NCBI GenBank assembly: GCA_964440095.1
Contig: CAYTPZ010000001.1
Location: forward strand, 248,001 to 312,000
DNA from: JACNKJ01 sp964440095
GTDB lineage: Bacteria; Krumholzibacteriota; Krumholzibacteriia; JACNKJ01
Direction: 5' to 3'
Length of the DNA stretch: 64,000 nucleotides
Shown: in pieces, positions 8,801-16,572 of the stretch
How positions within the stretch are numbered: position 1 is the first letter of the stretch
Layout: each line of letters begins with the position of its first letter
Translations under genes and position numbers: made by a program
Notes under the pieces: model-generated
What the model saw: the letters and a program-made list of their open reading frames with translations, nothing else
Told to the model about the DNA's origin: nothing
Databases searched by the model: none

Positions 8801-10462
8801 GGCGAAGACCGACTCCCAGTAACTATCCTGGTAGTAGACGGCCGTCTGGGGAAAGGCCTCGCGCACGGAGCCGATGGTGGTCAAACCACCCCCGTTTTCG
8901 GCCAGCAGGAATGCCTCGCCCAAGCAGGTGTAGTCGAAGGCGCAGGAGGTGCAGTTCATGGCGTAGGTCTGGATGAGATGATCCAAACCATTGATCATTG
9001 CCAAGGCATCTTCGATCATGAAGTTGCTTTCGCCCACGGACATGTTGTAACGGAAACCATGTCCCACGTGATGCACAAAGTGGGCGCGCTCATTGAGATC
9101 GTCGATGACGGTTTCCAGGAGTTCAGATTCGGAACCGGGATAGAGTTCGTAGGTCTCGTAGAGACGACGAGCCGTCATCCAGGCGGGAAGAAAATCGTCG
9201 TTGACCGTTTCGCAATAGTCGGCACCATTGCGAGTGATGTCCTCAACAGGATCGCCACGCTGCCAATGTGCCGGAAAGAGTACCTCACCCAGGAAGGTGG
9301 CTTCATTGACATAGTTCAGATCGGGCGTTTCCGAGTAGGTGATGATTTTTTCTATCAGCAGATCCGCACTGGCCGCGTCGGTCACGGGTATGCGGCCGAT
9401 GAAGAGTTCGGCCACCAAGTCCACATTGTCACCATCTACACCGCCATAGTCGGACTCACCAAAGAATTCGTCGCCGTCGCCATTCCAGTCTCCGTCCAAA
9501 GCCGCGTAGTAGAGGTCGCTGGGAAGAAGCGCGGGAGGATAGATGAAGTAGGAAAGCGCGTAGCGCGCGGGAATCACCTGACTATCGCCGGCCAGGAGAA
9601 CGAACTCGATCCCCCACTTCACATAGGCGTCTTGGATGAAGAGGCGAAGGGTTTCCTGCGCGTCTACGCCCTGAGGATAATTTGCGAGAATCCAATCCAT
9701 GTTGCGCACCACGCTGAGCACGCCAATGCTGGTTTTGTAATCGGCAAAATCCTGGAACTTGCTCTCCAGATCAGCGGAGCAAATGATCAGCATGTCCGCA
9801 CCGCTACCTTCGATGCTGGGCATGGCCCGCGGCTGAAAGAGTCCTTCCTCTTTCGCGAGCATAGGACTGGGGGCATAGCGATCCAGATCTTGAGGATTGA
9901 TTAGGCGGCTTGCCACTCGGTCCAGGGCTCTGCTCCACGATTCAGGCTTCTGACGAAGCGGGCTGAGTGCCTGGGTATCCGCTTCCAATTCCAGGACGAT
10001 GCGTGCACTGGAAAGACGGGTAAGCACTTCCTTGGAATCACCGCGATCCCAGAGCCAAGGTGCCAGAACGATTTCCGCCCAACGGATGCCGCGATAGCTG
10101 GCCGTGTTCCAGGAGACCAAATGCTCGGCGGGAAACTGCCCTTCGGTGTAATCGGATATGCTGGCCCGACTGCCTTCCGAGCCCAGAATGAATTCGAAAC
10201 GCGGTAGTGCCTCGCTCAAATCACTCGAGGATAACTCCGTGTCCACAAGGGTCACCGCACTGACGCGCATGCCTTCGGGAATGGCAAAGTTGATAGCTTC
10301 CAGAGGCATCGATGGCATGCCGGCCACTTCCGTCCTGAACGCGGTTTGATGATGGCGTTCGTGGAAGCTCGCAGGATTCTCCCAAGAGAATTCCAGAGTT
10401 TCGGCAAGAGCCAAGAAGGGAAGGCATAGAACGAGTAAGAGAGCTATGGGGGCGCTTCGCAT
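5807..10462 (-). CDS. Secreted gingipain-type (C25) cysteine protease with beta-propeller repeats and sorting tail
   Basis: A 1551-residue exported protein. ATG at 10462 follows GGAGG with a five-base gap, and starts a clear signal peptide ('APIALLLVLCLPFLALAE'). Residues about 220-600 match peptidase C25: 'LLAGDSQVIPARY', 'ELFIGRIPV', the His dyad region 'HHVGHGFRYN' (about 464-473), the Cys region 'NCTSCAF' (about 503-509) and the family's closing 'GVLFGDPSIELW'. Next come Ig-like/CARDB-like domains and a fibronectin-III-like segment. Residues about 1070-1440 hold tandem FG-GAP/VCBS blades ('DIDGDGDNEVV', 'DVDNDGFMEIF', 'DLDGDGENEIV', 'DLDNDLDVEVA'). The end ('NFPNPFNPKTEIRF', 'YDIQGRQV', 'GVYFTKIK') is a type A sorting/FlgD-like domain. 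The substrate is unknown; the protein is probably extracellular or surface-bound. Confidence 0.88.
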   Translation of the reverse strand: MRSAPIALLLVLCLPFLALAETLEFSWENPASFHERHHQTAFRTEVAGMPSMPLEAINFAIPEGMRVSAVTLVDTELSSSDLSEALPRFEFILGSEGSRASISDYTEGQFPAEHLVSWNTASYRGIRWAEIVLAPWLWDRGDSKEVLTRLSSARIVLELEADTQALSPLRQKPESWSRALDRVASRLINPQDLDRYAPSPMLAKEEGLFQPRAMPSIEGSGADMLIICSADLESKFQDFADYKTSIGVLSVVRNMDWILANYPQGVDAQETLRLFIQDAYVKWGIEFVLLAGDSQVIPARYALSYFIYPPALLPSDLYYAALDGDWNGDGDEFFGESDYGGVDGDNVDLVAELFIGRIPVTDAASADLLIEKIITYSETPDLNYVNEATFLGEVLFPAHWQRGDPVEDITRNGADYCETVNDDFLPAWMTARRLYETYELYPGSESELLETVIDDLNERAHFVHHVGHGFRYNMSVGESNFMIEDALAMINGLDHLIQTYAMNCTSCAFDYTCLGEAFLLAENGGGLTTIGSVREAFPQTAVYYQDSYWESVFADSSSIGEAFTFSHNQFSHLGQIEGSHRWTQMAGVLFGDPSIELWMDTPDTLDLALTEAFTLSSDTLKVYVSHEGFPVDGAKVIAQKTGEDRAVGFTDASGLLELPVHADSPGALEIHVIANNILPLHMEISVDPASGPRLSITSLEVLDDPGLAPDIAGNADGLADAGESIRFHFWVENTGDLAVDSVSVSLYSPGGELTLDESSVDTEMLIAAGDSLELDLTFLVFAPFDLPNRSNVMLQFDFDFVGGSQSDELDLQFTAPLPRLFAFSLDDSSGDGDGELDAGETAAWVPQWKNYGNTLSAGWTATLSALDPEGSVLGGPVTLPTLGLLEVGTSASIDISESDVSIPHEFQLLLEGPLGQEVYDTLTVRRPVAPTELYLDSSIQPTIIDVVWEEPDTTAVSYLVYRSQEEGGPYSQATSEPVQFTYFRNDGLQESTEYFIVVETLNASGFRSGLSPEFSISTNPTTQAGWPSDTYLGTASSLAVGDIDGDGDNEVVAGSNRLYAWHHDGAEVRDGDNDSGTYGVFTDDGDRYTASIAMADIDPTQPGLEIVSASRNTQEIFVTNGEGEQLPGFPKYQSMWTWATPAVADVDNDGFMEIFSMCLNGNLYAWNHDGTPLLADPDGIFAGGLGSWTKSSPTLGQMDADPELEICIGTNWGVVWIWDHDGTVKPGYPLGVGDAVNSSISMGDLDGDGENEIVFLADSDRLYALNANGSSHSVNFPITLVCNPGGLAPSPVLVDFEDDGEMEIVAVSVSSYHSMDVVVYDQQGHLLDGWPVHLEDSSESSPVVVDLDHDRELEILLGTEQGYLHGWEMDGTTIPGFPILAEAELRSSPTVADLDNDLDVEVALMGWDSFVYIWDMPGGYYNGLAQWKMFRANNARTGVFTREEQVTDADEAEAPAGGILYANFPNPFNPKTEIRFVTPSGTGSAQVSLAIYDIQGRQVTKLYEGGLARGQEHRFSWEGKDHSGNAVSSGVYFTKIKMDETVQTRKMMLLK

Positions 10463-10596
10463 CGCTTCCTCCAGATATGTGCATCGCTGCGGGGCAAGGG
10501 AATGCAGGCAGAGCATTCCCTACAATTGAAGAGCAATTATACCATGCGTCAGGAAAGCGGCGCAAACCCTTGTGAACATAAGAGTAACTCAGACTA

Positions 10597-10622
10597 CCCC
10601 CTCCCGAATAATCGGGAGGGGG
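10597..10622 (-). terminator. Strong stem-loop after tldE
   Basis: A perfect 11-bp stem (CCCCCTCCCGA / TCGGGAGGGGG) with a four-base loop sits about 40 bases beyond the tldE stop. The downstream side on the minus strand ('TAGTCTGAGTT') is only weakly T-rich, so this is a probable transcript end rather than a textbook terminator. Confidence 0.6.
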
Positions 10623-10659
10623 CTCGTATCTCAGGATTCCTCTGAAAGGACCGAAAGGC

Positions 10660-12009
10660 CTAGAAATCCGTTGAACTGCTGAAGTTAAAATCTTTCACCC
10701 TGAGGTGAGGGAGCAGGCTTCCGCCCAGATCCTGCAGCTGACCTAGTTCCTCAACATTCTGGAAAAAGTCGAGGAGGCTCTGGTTGAAACGGAAATTCTT
10801 CACGGCCCCCTTTATCTTTCCATTCTCGATGAGGAAGGTGCCGTCCCGGGTCATACCCGTCACGATCATGTTCATGGGATCCACAATGTTGGTGTACCAA
10901 AGCCGGGTAACCAAAACCCCGTGATCCAGACCCGCGATCATTTCGTCCAGGCTGGCCTTGCCTCCGTCTAAAATGGGAAAGCGCGCAAATGCGCCCCAGC
11001 TGTTGGGCTGAGACAGCCCGTGTCCGGTGGGTTCATGACCGCAAATGGCCGCGCTACGTCGATCGTGATAGAAGCCCTTCAGCACACCATCGCGAACAAG
11101 ATCCATGGGCCGCGTATCCACGCCCTCGGCGTCGAAGGTGAGCCCTCGTAGGTCGGGATGGCTGGGATCTTCACGGAAGGTGATGTTTTCACCGAAGATC
11201 TTCTCCCCCAGCTTGTCTGCCAAGGGACTTCTTTTCTCGGCCACACTGAGTCCATTGAGCCCCAGGTATCCCATGAAGAAAACCAGATCGGTGACGGCTT
11301 CAGCTTCGAAGATCACAGTGTATTTCCCCGGATCCAGATCCTGAGGATTCAAGCTGGCCTCGGCGCGCTCGCAGGCGTCGCGTGCCACGGCTGCGGCGTC
11401 CACATCGGCCACACGACCCGAACTCTTGCGAGAACGGCCCGCGCCCGCGCCCTTCTGAGCGCTGACTTCAAAGGCCGAAGATGTGAGTTTGCCGTAGCGG
11501 AAAAGGCCTCCGCTGTTGGCCACGCCGAAGGGTCCGATTTCACCGTAGTCGTAAATGGTACCTTCGCGATCCAGGGCGATGCCCCCAACTTCCATGTCTT
11601 TGGAGCGAGCGATATCCACAGCCTCAGCCACCCAATCGGCGCGGGTCTGAGCCGACACCTCGGCGGTGGGGCCGTCCCAGGCTGCGTCTTCACTGCGTGA
11701 ATTGCCCTTCATGAAGGGCAGAACCGTAGAATCCTCTCCGGCTACTTGGGCGATGCTAAGAGCTTCGTCCAAGCAATGCTTCAAGCTTTCCTCGCTGAAA
11801 TCGTTACTGGTGGCCACACCGATTCTCTGGCCCTGACGCACGCGGATGCGCATTTCGTAGCGTTCCTCCGCCACGTTCTGCGTGATGCGATTCTCGCCGA
11901 AGCGAGTCAGGTTTTCTCGGCCGCCGCCCAGAGTGATTTCGGTTTCCTCGGCGGAGCTGAGCTCGAAGACCTTTTCGCTGATCTTCTTGAATTCCTGTTC
12001 GCTAATCAT
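10660..12009 (-). CDS. tldE: TldE/PmbA-family subunit of the TldD-TldE peptidase
   Basis: The 449-residue partner of TldD. In characterised cases the TldD/TldE heterodimer degrades unfolded peptides, processes microcin B17 leader peptides and helps CcdA turnover. The protein matches the family along its length ('ISEKVFELSSAEETEITLGGG', 'GENITFREDPSHPDLRG', 'GVDTRPMDLV', 'GVLKGFYHDRRSAA', 'VTGMTRDGTFLIENG') and lacks the HExxxH metal motif, as expected for the E subunit. The start is ATG at 12009, which overlaps the tldD stop as ATGA; a longer frame upstream runs inside tldD and is rejected. It is co-transcribed with tldD. Confidence 0.93.
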   Translation of the reverse strand: MISEQEFKKISEKVFELSSAEETEITLGGGRENLTRFGENRITQNVAEERYEMRIRVRQGQRIGVATSNDFSEESLKHCLDEALSIAQVAGEDSTVLPFMKGNSRSEDAAWDGPTAEVSAQTRADWVAEAVDIARSKDMEVGGIALDREGTIYDYGEIGPFGVANSGGLFRYGKLTSSAFEVSAQKGAGAGRSRKSSGRVADVDAAAVARDACERAEASLNPQDLDPGKYTVIFEAEAVTDLVFFMGYLGLNGLSVAEKRSPLADKLGEKIFGENITFREDPSHPDLRGLTFDAEGVDTRPMDLVRDGVLKGFYHDRRSAAICGHEPTGHGLSQPNSWGAFARFPILDGGKASLDEMIAGLDHGVLVTRLWYTNIVDPMNMIVTGMTRDGTFLIENGKIKGAVKNFRFNQSLLDFFQNVEELGQLQDLGGSLLPHLRVKDFNFSSSTDF

Positions 12010-13451
12010 TCGCTCACCCCCACTTTGATCTTGCGGAATCGAGCCGGCGCCGAGCCGTGTGTCATCCGGGCGATCTGCCCGGGCTCGCCCTTGCCGCAGT
12101 TCATGACTCCGAAGGGTCTCCACCAACTTTCATTGCAAACCGCGTCGCAGGCGCCCCAGAAGTCGGGTGTACGGCTTTGGTAGGTGGCCCCACGTAACAT
12201 GCGCGTCTTCTTGCCCTTCTTGATTTCCCAGGCCATCTCCGTGGAGAACTGGAAATTGAGTCGCATCTGATCGATGGACCAGCTGCGATTGGTTTCCATC
12301 CAGATGCCGTCGTCGGTATCGGCGATGAGATCGTTCAGGTCCCAGCTACCGGCCGCAAGACCCAGGTTGGGAATGCGGATGATGGGAATGCGATTCCAGC
12401 CCATGGCGCGATTGCAACCGCGGCTGCGATCTTTTCCCTCCACCTTTGCGAGTTCACGGCTGGTGAGGTAGGCCTTGAACTGTCCACCTTCAACCACATG
12501 CCATTTCTGAGCCGCCACTCCTTCATCATCCCAAGCGCGTGTGGCCAGGCCGCGATCGAGAGTGTTGTCGGCCACCAGATTCACATGCTCGCTGCCATAG
12601 GTGAAGTTGCCGAGCTTCTCGGTGGTCAGGAAACTGCGTCCCGCGAAATTCGCTTCCATGCCGAGCACTCGGTCCAGTTCGCTGGCGTGTCCGCAGGATT
12701 CGTGAATCTGCAGGGCGAGCTGCGACCAATCGAGAATGATGTCTTTTTCACCCACCGGACAAGGATCGGCACTGAGCAACTGCAGGGCTTCGGTGGCCGT
12801 GCGCTCCACATTGCCTTCCAGATCGTACTCGCCGATAACTTCGTAGCCCGCGCTCAGATGCATTCCGCCGGCCGAGTTTGGATAGCTACGTCGCTGGATA
12901 GTATTTCCGTCGCTGGCCACGGCCATAATGCCGCCGCCGCTGGCGAGGATGTCCTGTTCCAGTTCCGCACCTTCGCTGGACACGAAGAGAATCTGCTGGC
13001 GATCGAAGAGCATTTGGGCCTGACCGGTCTTGATCTTGTCGTCGATGTGAAGGCCCTTTTCCACGCGATAGAGAAGCTCCAACTTGTCCTCGCGGGAAAC
13101 GGTGAAGGGATCGATTTCATAGGGCGTGGCCCAGCTGCCCTTCACAACGGGTTCGGCGGCGAGATCCACCGCGTCATCCATGACGCGGGCGCTGGCCTTG
13201 GCCACGTCCACGGCCGTGGCGGCCGCACGATCGATGCTTTCTGAGTCCAGGCGATCGGTGGATGCGAATCCCCAGGCGCCATTTTTCAGCACACGGATGC
13301 CCAGGCCGCGCGTCTCGAAAGACTCGGCCGAGCCCAGAGCTCCGTTCTTTACAAGTAGGTCTTCGGATTGATTGTGAACGAACCTGACGTCCACATAATC
13401 AGCGCCGCGACCGCGGGCCGTTTCAAGGGCCCGATAGGCCAAGTCCTTCAT
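12006..13451 (-). CDS. tldD: TldD metallopeptidase subunit
   Basis: This 481-residue protein is the catalytic subunit of the TldD/TldE peptidase. The metal-binding motif 'HESCGHASELD' (HExxxH, about residue 240) is intact. Family blocks include 'FETRGLGIRVLKNGAWGFAS', 'RRSYPNSAGG' and 'RGCNRAMGWNRIPIIRIPNLGL' (short blocks cited). Its stop overlaps the tldE start by four bases, so translation is probably coupled and equimolar. ATG at 13451 follows a purine-rich 'AGGGGGAATCC'. No peptide substrate gene such as a RiPP precursor is seen nearby, which favours a general housekeeping role. Confidence 0.95.
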   Translation of the reverse strand: MKDLAYRALETARGRGADYVDVRFVHNQSEDLLVKNGALGSAESFETRGLGIRVLKNGAWGFASTDRLDSESIDRAAATAVDVAKASARVMDDAVDLAAEPVVKGSWATPYEIDPFTVSREDKLELLYRVEKGLHIDDKIKTGQAQMLFDRQQILFVSSEGAELEQDILASGGGIMAVASDGNTIQRRSYPNSAGGMHLSAGYEVIGEYDLEGNVERTATEALQLLSADPCPVGEKDIILDWSQLALQIHESCGHASELDRVLGMEANFAGRSFLTTEKLGNFTYGSEHVNLVADNTLDRGLATRAWDDEGVAAQKWHVVEGGQFKAYLTSRELAKVEGKDRSRGCNRAMGWNRIPIIRIPNLGLAAGSWDLNDLIADTDDGIWMETNRSWSIDQMRLNFQFSTEMAWEIKKGKKTRMLRGATYQSRTPDFWGACDAVCNESWWRPFGVMNCGKGEPGQIARMTHGSAPARFRKIKVGVSE

Positions 13452-13556
13452 GGATTCCCCCTCTGGGATGTTGAGCGACCACCGACCGGCAGTCGCGAAT
13501 TTGCCTGGCCATTCTGCCCGAACTCATCGGGCAAGTAAAGCCCATGCAGCCCTGGC

Positions 13557-14123
13557 TTAGGGTCGGTGCGGTTTCCGGAGTGTTGTGCGCTCTTCCTGAA
13601 AACGCCGGCGGGTTCTGCGTCCGTTAATGAGTAGGATGAGGGTGATCACTCCCACGAAAGCCGCCATCATGAATCCGCGTGCGCCCCGCTTCCAGGCCGA
13701 GCCCGGCAAAAAGAGTTTTAGCTCGTTCCCCTCGAAAAAGTAGCGTCCCTGGTCCAGCTTCACCAGGATGCCCGGGCCCACAAGACGGAAAGGCTGGTCC
13801 AGTTTGAACTTGCCCCGCTGGGGCAGGTTCGATTCTTCGCCGATGTACACGAGCAAGGAGTCTGATTCCATCCGAAAACGAAGATGGTCGCGCTTCTTGT
13901 CCCAAATCACGGGCATGTCTCTTACATCGAATATTTCACCCTCGGCCCAGCTGGCCTTGAGCCCCCCCATGACCAGGAGGCTATCGGGGTTCATGTACTC
14001 GGTCTCGCCCCGGGCGTCGATGTTTTGTATGGGTCTTCCCGCGAAATTGACTGTAATTTCTAGTTCAAGTGCCGGAACGGAGGCCGCCGCCAGCATCAGC
14101 AGGATGATCCCCAAACCTTTCAT
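13557..14123 (-). CDS. Exported protein with C-terminal membrane anchor, unknown function
   Basis: I do not recognise this 188-residue protein. It begins with a signal peptide ('GLGIILLMLAAASVPALE'), has a beta-rich periplasmic part of about 120 residues ('MNPDSLLVMGGLKASW', 'LRFRMESDSLLVYIGEES'), and ends with one transmembrane helix ('GFMMAAFVGVITLILLING') followed by an Arg-rich cytoplasmic tail. The repeated 'DSLLV' pattern and predicted strands faintly recall LptA/LptC-like or OstA-like jelly-roll repeats, but this is only a guess. It is three bases downstream of the PAP2-like gene and may share its transcript. Confidence 0.7.
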   Translation of the reverse strand: MKGLGIILLMLAAASVPALELEITVNFAGRPIQNIDARGETEYMNPDSLLVMGGLKASWAEGEIFDVRDMPVIWDKKRDHLRFRMESDSLLVYIGEESNLPQRGKFKLDQPFRLVGPGILVKLDQGRYFFEGNELKLFLPGSAWKRGARGFMMAAFVGVITLILLINGRRTRRRFQEERTTLRKPHRP

Positions 14124-14126
14124 GGC

Positions 14127-14555
14127 TCAACTCCTGAGAAAGATGAGTGTGGTGGCCAGACCCAGAATGAAACCCCAAAAAACTTCCGCCCAGGTGTGGC
14201 CGCGCAACTCGCGCAGTTTTTCCGTAGCCAGCTGATGGGTGTCCAGAAGTTCGTCGAGGATATCATTGAGGAGGCGGGCTTGCTTGCCCACCTCCTGCCT
14301 GAGTCCCGTGGCCTCGAAAACAAAGTAAGTGCCGAAGACGAGGGTGATGGCGAAGAGAGGCGAAGACAGGCCGGCGACCTTCCAAGCCCCCGTGGCCAAA
14401 GATGTGACCGCCGCCGTATGACTACTGGGCATGCCGCCGGTTTCGAAGAAGCGGTAGAGTTTTAGGCGACGCTCTTTGATGCTCTCCACCACCACCTTGT
14501 ATAGCTGCGCCAAGATGACACTGGCCATGGCGGTCCAGAAAAGGGGATGGAGCAT
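14127..14555 (-). CDS. Divergent PAP2 family membrane protein (DUF212/YuiD-like)
   Basis: A 142-residue membrane protein with about four hydrophobic helices. It carries the family signature 'ETGGMPSSHTAAVTSLATG' near residue 40, 'FVFEATGLRQEVGKQA', and 'LRELRGHTWAEVFWGFILG' near the end, which corresponds to the 'GHTPxEV..G' block. The family is a remote branch of PAP2/vanadium haloperoxidase phosphatases; the activity is unproven, with a role in lipid phosphate metabolism usually assumed. Its start codon overlaps the stop of the LOG-like gene by one base. Confidence 0.88.
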   Translation of the reverse strand: MLHPLFWTAMASVILAQLYKVVVESIKERRLKLYRFFETGGMPSSHTAAVTSLATGAWKVAGLSSPLFAITLVFGTYFVFEATGLRQEVGKQARLLNDILDELLDTHQLATEKLRELRGHTWAEVFWGFILGLATTLIFLRS

Positions 14556-15058
14556 CAGTCGTCTCCCAGAATTTTCTGCAGAAGCGCTTCGACTTCAGCG
14601 GCATTGCTCACGGGGATGAGCACGGCGTCGCGCCTGTCATCCAGGGCCTGTCCCGCCAGCTTCTCGCTCCAACCGCCGAATCCCGTGGCGGAAAGAATGG
14701 GCTTTCCATAGCTCCAGGCAAAGGCGATTTCGCTGAGTGTGCCCGCCCTACCGCCAATGGCCACCACCACGTCGCCGGCCAGCGCGTTCAGACTGTTGCG
14801 CGTCCAGCCCATGTTGGTGGGAATCAGGAAGTGGCAATGTTCGTTGCCGCCTTCGTCGTCCATGCCGGGCAGGATGCCCAGCACCATGCCGCCTTCATCG
14901 CGGCAACCGAGACTGGCGGCTCCCATGATTCCGTGGCGCCCACCGCTGATCATTCCCCAGCCGTTGCGCCCGATAACGCGTCCTACTTCTTCCGCGAAGG
15001 CGCAGGCCTCCGCACTGGCGTCGGCGTCGCCGATGACGCCTACCTGTTTTAATCGCAA
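14555..15058 (-). CDS. LOG-family-like protein (TIGR00725 type)
   Basis: A 167-residue Rossmann-fold protein. It shows 'VGVIGDADAS' at the N-terminus, 'GRHGIMGAASLGCRDEGGMVLGILPG' in the middle (blocks GRHGIMGA and GILPG) and 'VVAIGGRAGTLSEIAFAW', equivalent to the PGGxGTxxE motif of the LOG/lysine-decarboxylase-like family. Members bind nucleotides; the cytokinin-riboside phosphoribohydrolase activity of plant-type LOG proteins should not be assumed for this branch. The only upstream start is TTG at 15058, which sits in the T-run of the terminator that follows nuoN, so expression must come from read-through or an internal promoter. Confidence 0.8.
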   Translation of the reverse strand: MRLKQVGVIGDADASAEACAFAEEVGRVIGRNGWGMISGGRHGIMGAASLGCRDEGGMVLGILPGMDDEGGNEHCHFLIPTNMGWTRNSLNALAGDVVVAIGGRAGTLSEIAFAWSYGKPILSATGFGGWSEKLAGQALDDRRDAVLIPVSNAAEVEALLQKILGDD

Positions 15059-15083
15059 AAAGGGCCTCCCTTAGAGGAGGCCC
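15057..15083 (-). terminator. Intrinsic terminator after nuoN
   Basis: On the minus strand an 8-bp GC stem (GGGCCTCC / GGAGGCCC, loop of six) is followed directly by TTTTT. It lies 35 bases after the nuoN stop and closes the complex I operon. Confidence 0.85.
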
Positions 15084-15117
15084 GAGTTTAGATTCGCGGA
15101 TTGCTCCGGTCAAGCAG

Positions 15118-16560
15118 CTAGAAGAGAACAGGCGGCGCGCTGGCCAGATCCATGAGCCCTGAAGGAAGAATACCCAGGAGGATCACCAGGATCAGCAGAA
15201 TGCCCAGGAGGATGCCTACACCGCGGGGAAGGCCCACCGGGGCCGGCTCATCCAGGGGCTCCCGCATGTAGATGAGGTAGATCACGCGCAGGTAGTAATA
15301 GGCCGAGACCAGGCTGAAGAGCACAGCCACAATGGTCAGGCCCACAAATCCACCGCGAACCAATTCGGCGAAGATGAGGAACTTGCCGATGAATCCCACG
15401 GCGGGAGGAATGCCCGCCAGAGAGAAGAGGAAGACCGCCAGGAAAAGCGCCAGCCAGGGATCGCGCTTACCCAGGCCCGCGTATTCATATATGGACTGCC
15501 TCGCCTCGCCCTTGCCTCCCGCGATGGAAACCACGGAGAAAGCACCCAGAGTCATCAAGGAGTAGGCGGCTAGATAGACCAGCATAGCCCTCAGGGAATG
15601 CTCGGTGCCGGCCACCAGGGCGAGCAGGATGTATCCTGCGTGGGCCACGCTGGAAAAGGCCAGCATGCGTTTGATGTTGGCCTGGGCGATGGCCATGAAG
15701 TTTCCCACAGCCATGGTGAGCACGGCCAGCACGATGAGTACGGGAACCCAATCGGCGCGAGCTTCGCCGAAGCCCAAAATGAGAAATCGAGCCAAGGCTC
15801 CGAAGGCCGCGGCCTTAGTTCCCGTGGCCATGAATCCGGCCACAGGCGCAGGGCTGCCCTCGTAGACATCGGCGGCCCAGAAGTGGAAGGGGGCCAGGCT
15901 AATCTTGAAAACAAGTCCCACCACCACCAGCCAGAACCCGGCCTGAGCCAGAGGTGGATGAAGAAGCTCACCCGTGCTCCAGGCTTCGCGCATTCCCGCC
16001 AGGTGCAGAGTGCCCGAGCTTCCCCAGAGCAGGGCGATGCCGAGCAGCAAGATGGCCGAAGCGAATGCGCCAAGCAGGAAATACTTGAGAGCGGCCTCCA
16101 CAGACTTCGATTCGTCGCGATGGAATCCCGCCAACACGTAGAGGGCCATGGAGAGTATTTCCAAGCCCAGGAAAAGCGTGATCAGCTCTGAAGCGCTGAC
16201 CAGAAGCATCATTCCCGTGACCGAGAAGAGTGTGAGGCTGATGTATTCGGCCTGCTCGAGCTTTTCTCTTTTCAGATAGGAGCTGGATGAAACAACCGTG
16301 GCCACACCCACGAGAATCATGAGGGCGCGTAAAAAGACAGCCATGCCATCGGCCGTGAGGCGGCCGCCGAAGGCGGTGGTGCCCAGATCCTGCCAGGAGT
16401 TCCAGGTGAAGATGAAGGCCAGGATCAGACCCGCCAGTGCCACACCCTCCAGCAACAGGGCCGGTGCTCGGCGACGCATTACCATGTCGACAATAAGAAC
16501 CAGGGCCACCGCCACCAGCAGCGACAACTCCGGGGCGATCATAGAAAAGTTCAGATCCAT
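15118..16560 (-). CDS. nuoN: NADH-quinone oxidoreductase subunit N
   Basis: An antiporter-like membrane subunit of complex I, 480 residues with about 14 hydrophobic helices. Recognisable blocks are 'TLFLGLEILSMALYVLAGF', 'FKISLAPFHFWAADVYEGSP' (the conserved Lys and P-x-H-x-W-x-x-D-V-Y-E-G block) and 'LAFSSVAHAGYILLAL'. It takes part in proton translocation at the inner membrane. It is the last gene of the nuo operon, 12 bases after nuoM, with a GGAGG ribosome site, and is followed by an intrinsic terminator. Confidence 0.97.
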   Translation of the reverse strand: MDLNFSMIAPELSLLVAVALVLIVDMVMRRRAPALLLEGVALAGLILAFIFTWNSWQDLGTTAFGGRLTADGMAVFLRALMILVGVATVVSSSSYLKREKLEQAEYISLTLFSVTGMMLLVSASELITLFLGLEILSMALYVLAGFHRDESKSVEAALKYFLLGAFASAILLLGIALLWGSSGTLHLAGMREAWSTGELLHPPLAQAGFWLVVVGLVFKISLAPFHFWAADVYEGSPAPVAGFMATGTKAAAFGALARFLILGFGEARADWVPVLIVLAVLTMAVGNFMAIAQANIKRMLAFSSVAHAGYILLALVAGTEHSLRAMLVYLAAYSLMTLGAFSVVSIAGGKGEARQSIYEYAGLGKRDPWLALFLAVFLFSLAGIPPAVGFIGKFLIFAELVRGGFVGLTIVAVLFSLVSAYYYLRVIYLIYMREPLDEPAPVGLPRGVGILLGILLILVILLGILPSGLMDLASAPPVLF

Positions 16561-16572
16561 GGTTTCGCCTCC

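Noticed and set aside
8762..9904. Plus-strand open frame of 380 codons opposite the C25 protease
   Set aside because: Antisense shadow of the catalytic domain; no ribosome site and no recognisable family.
12498..13244. Plus-strand frame of 248 codons opposite tldD
   Set aside because: Shadow of tldD, which has its full HExxxH motif and family length.
10660..13451. TldD/TldE as part of a peptide-toxin (RiPP) cluster
   Set aside because: No small precursor, cyclodehydratase or transporter gene lies nearby; the pair stands alone as in many housekeeping contexts.
13452..13556. Possible small RNA in the 105-base gap between tldD and the unknown exported protein
   Set aside because: No promoter or stable hairpin with T-run could be recognised.
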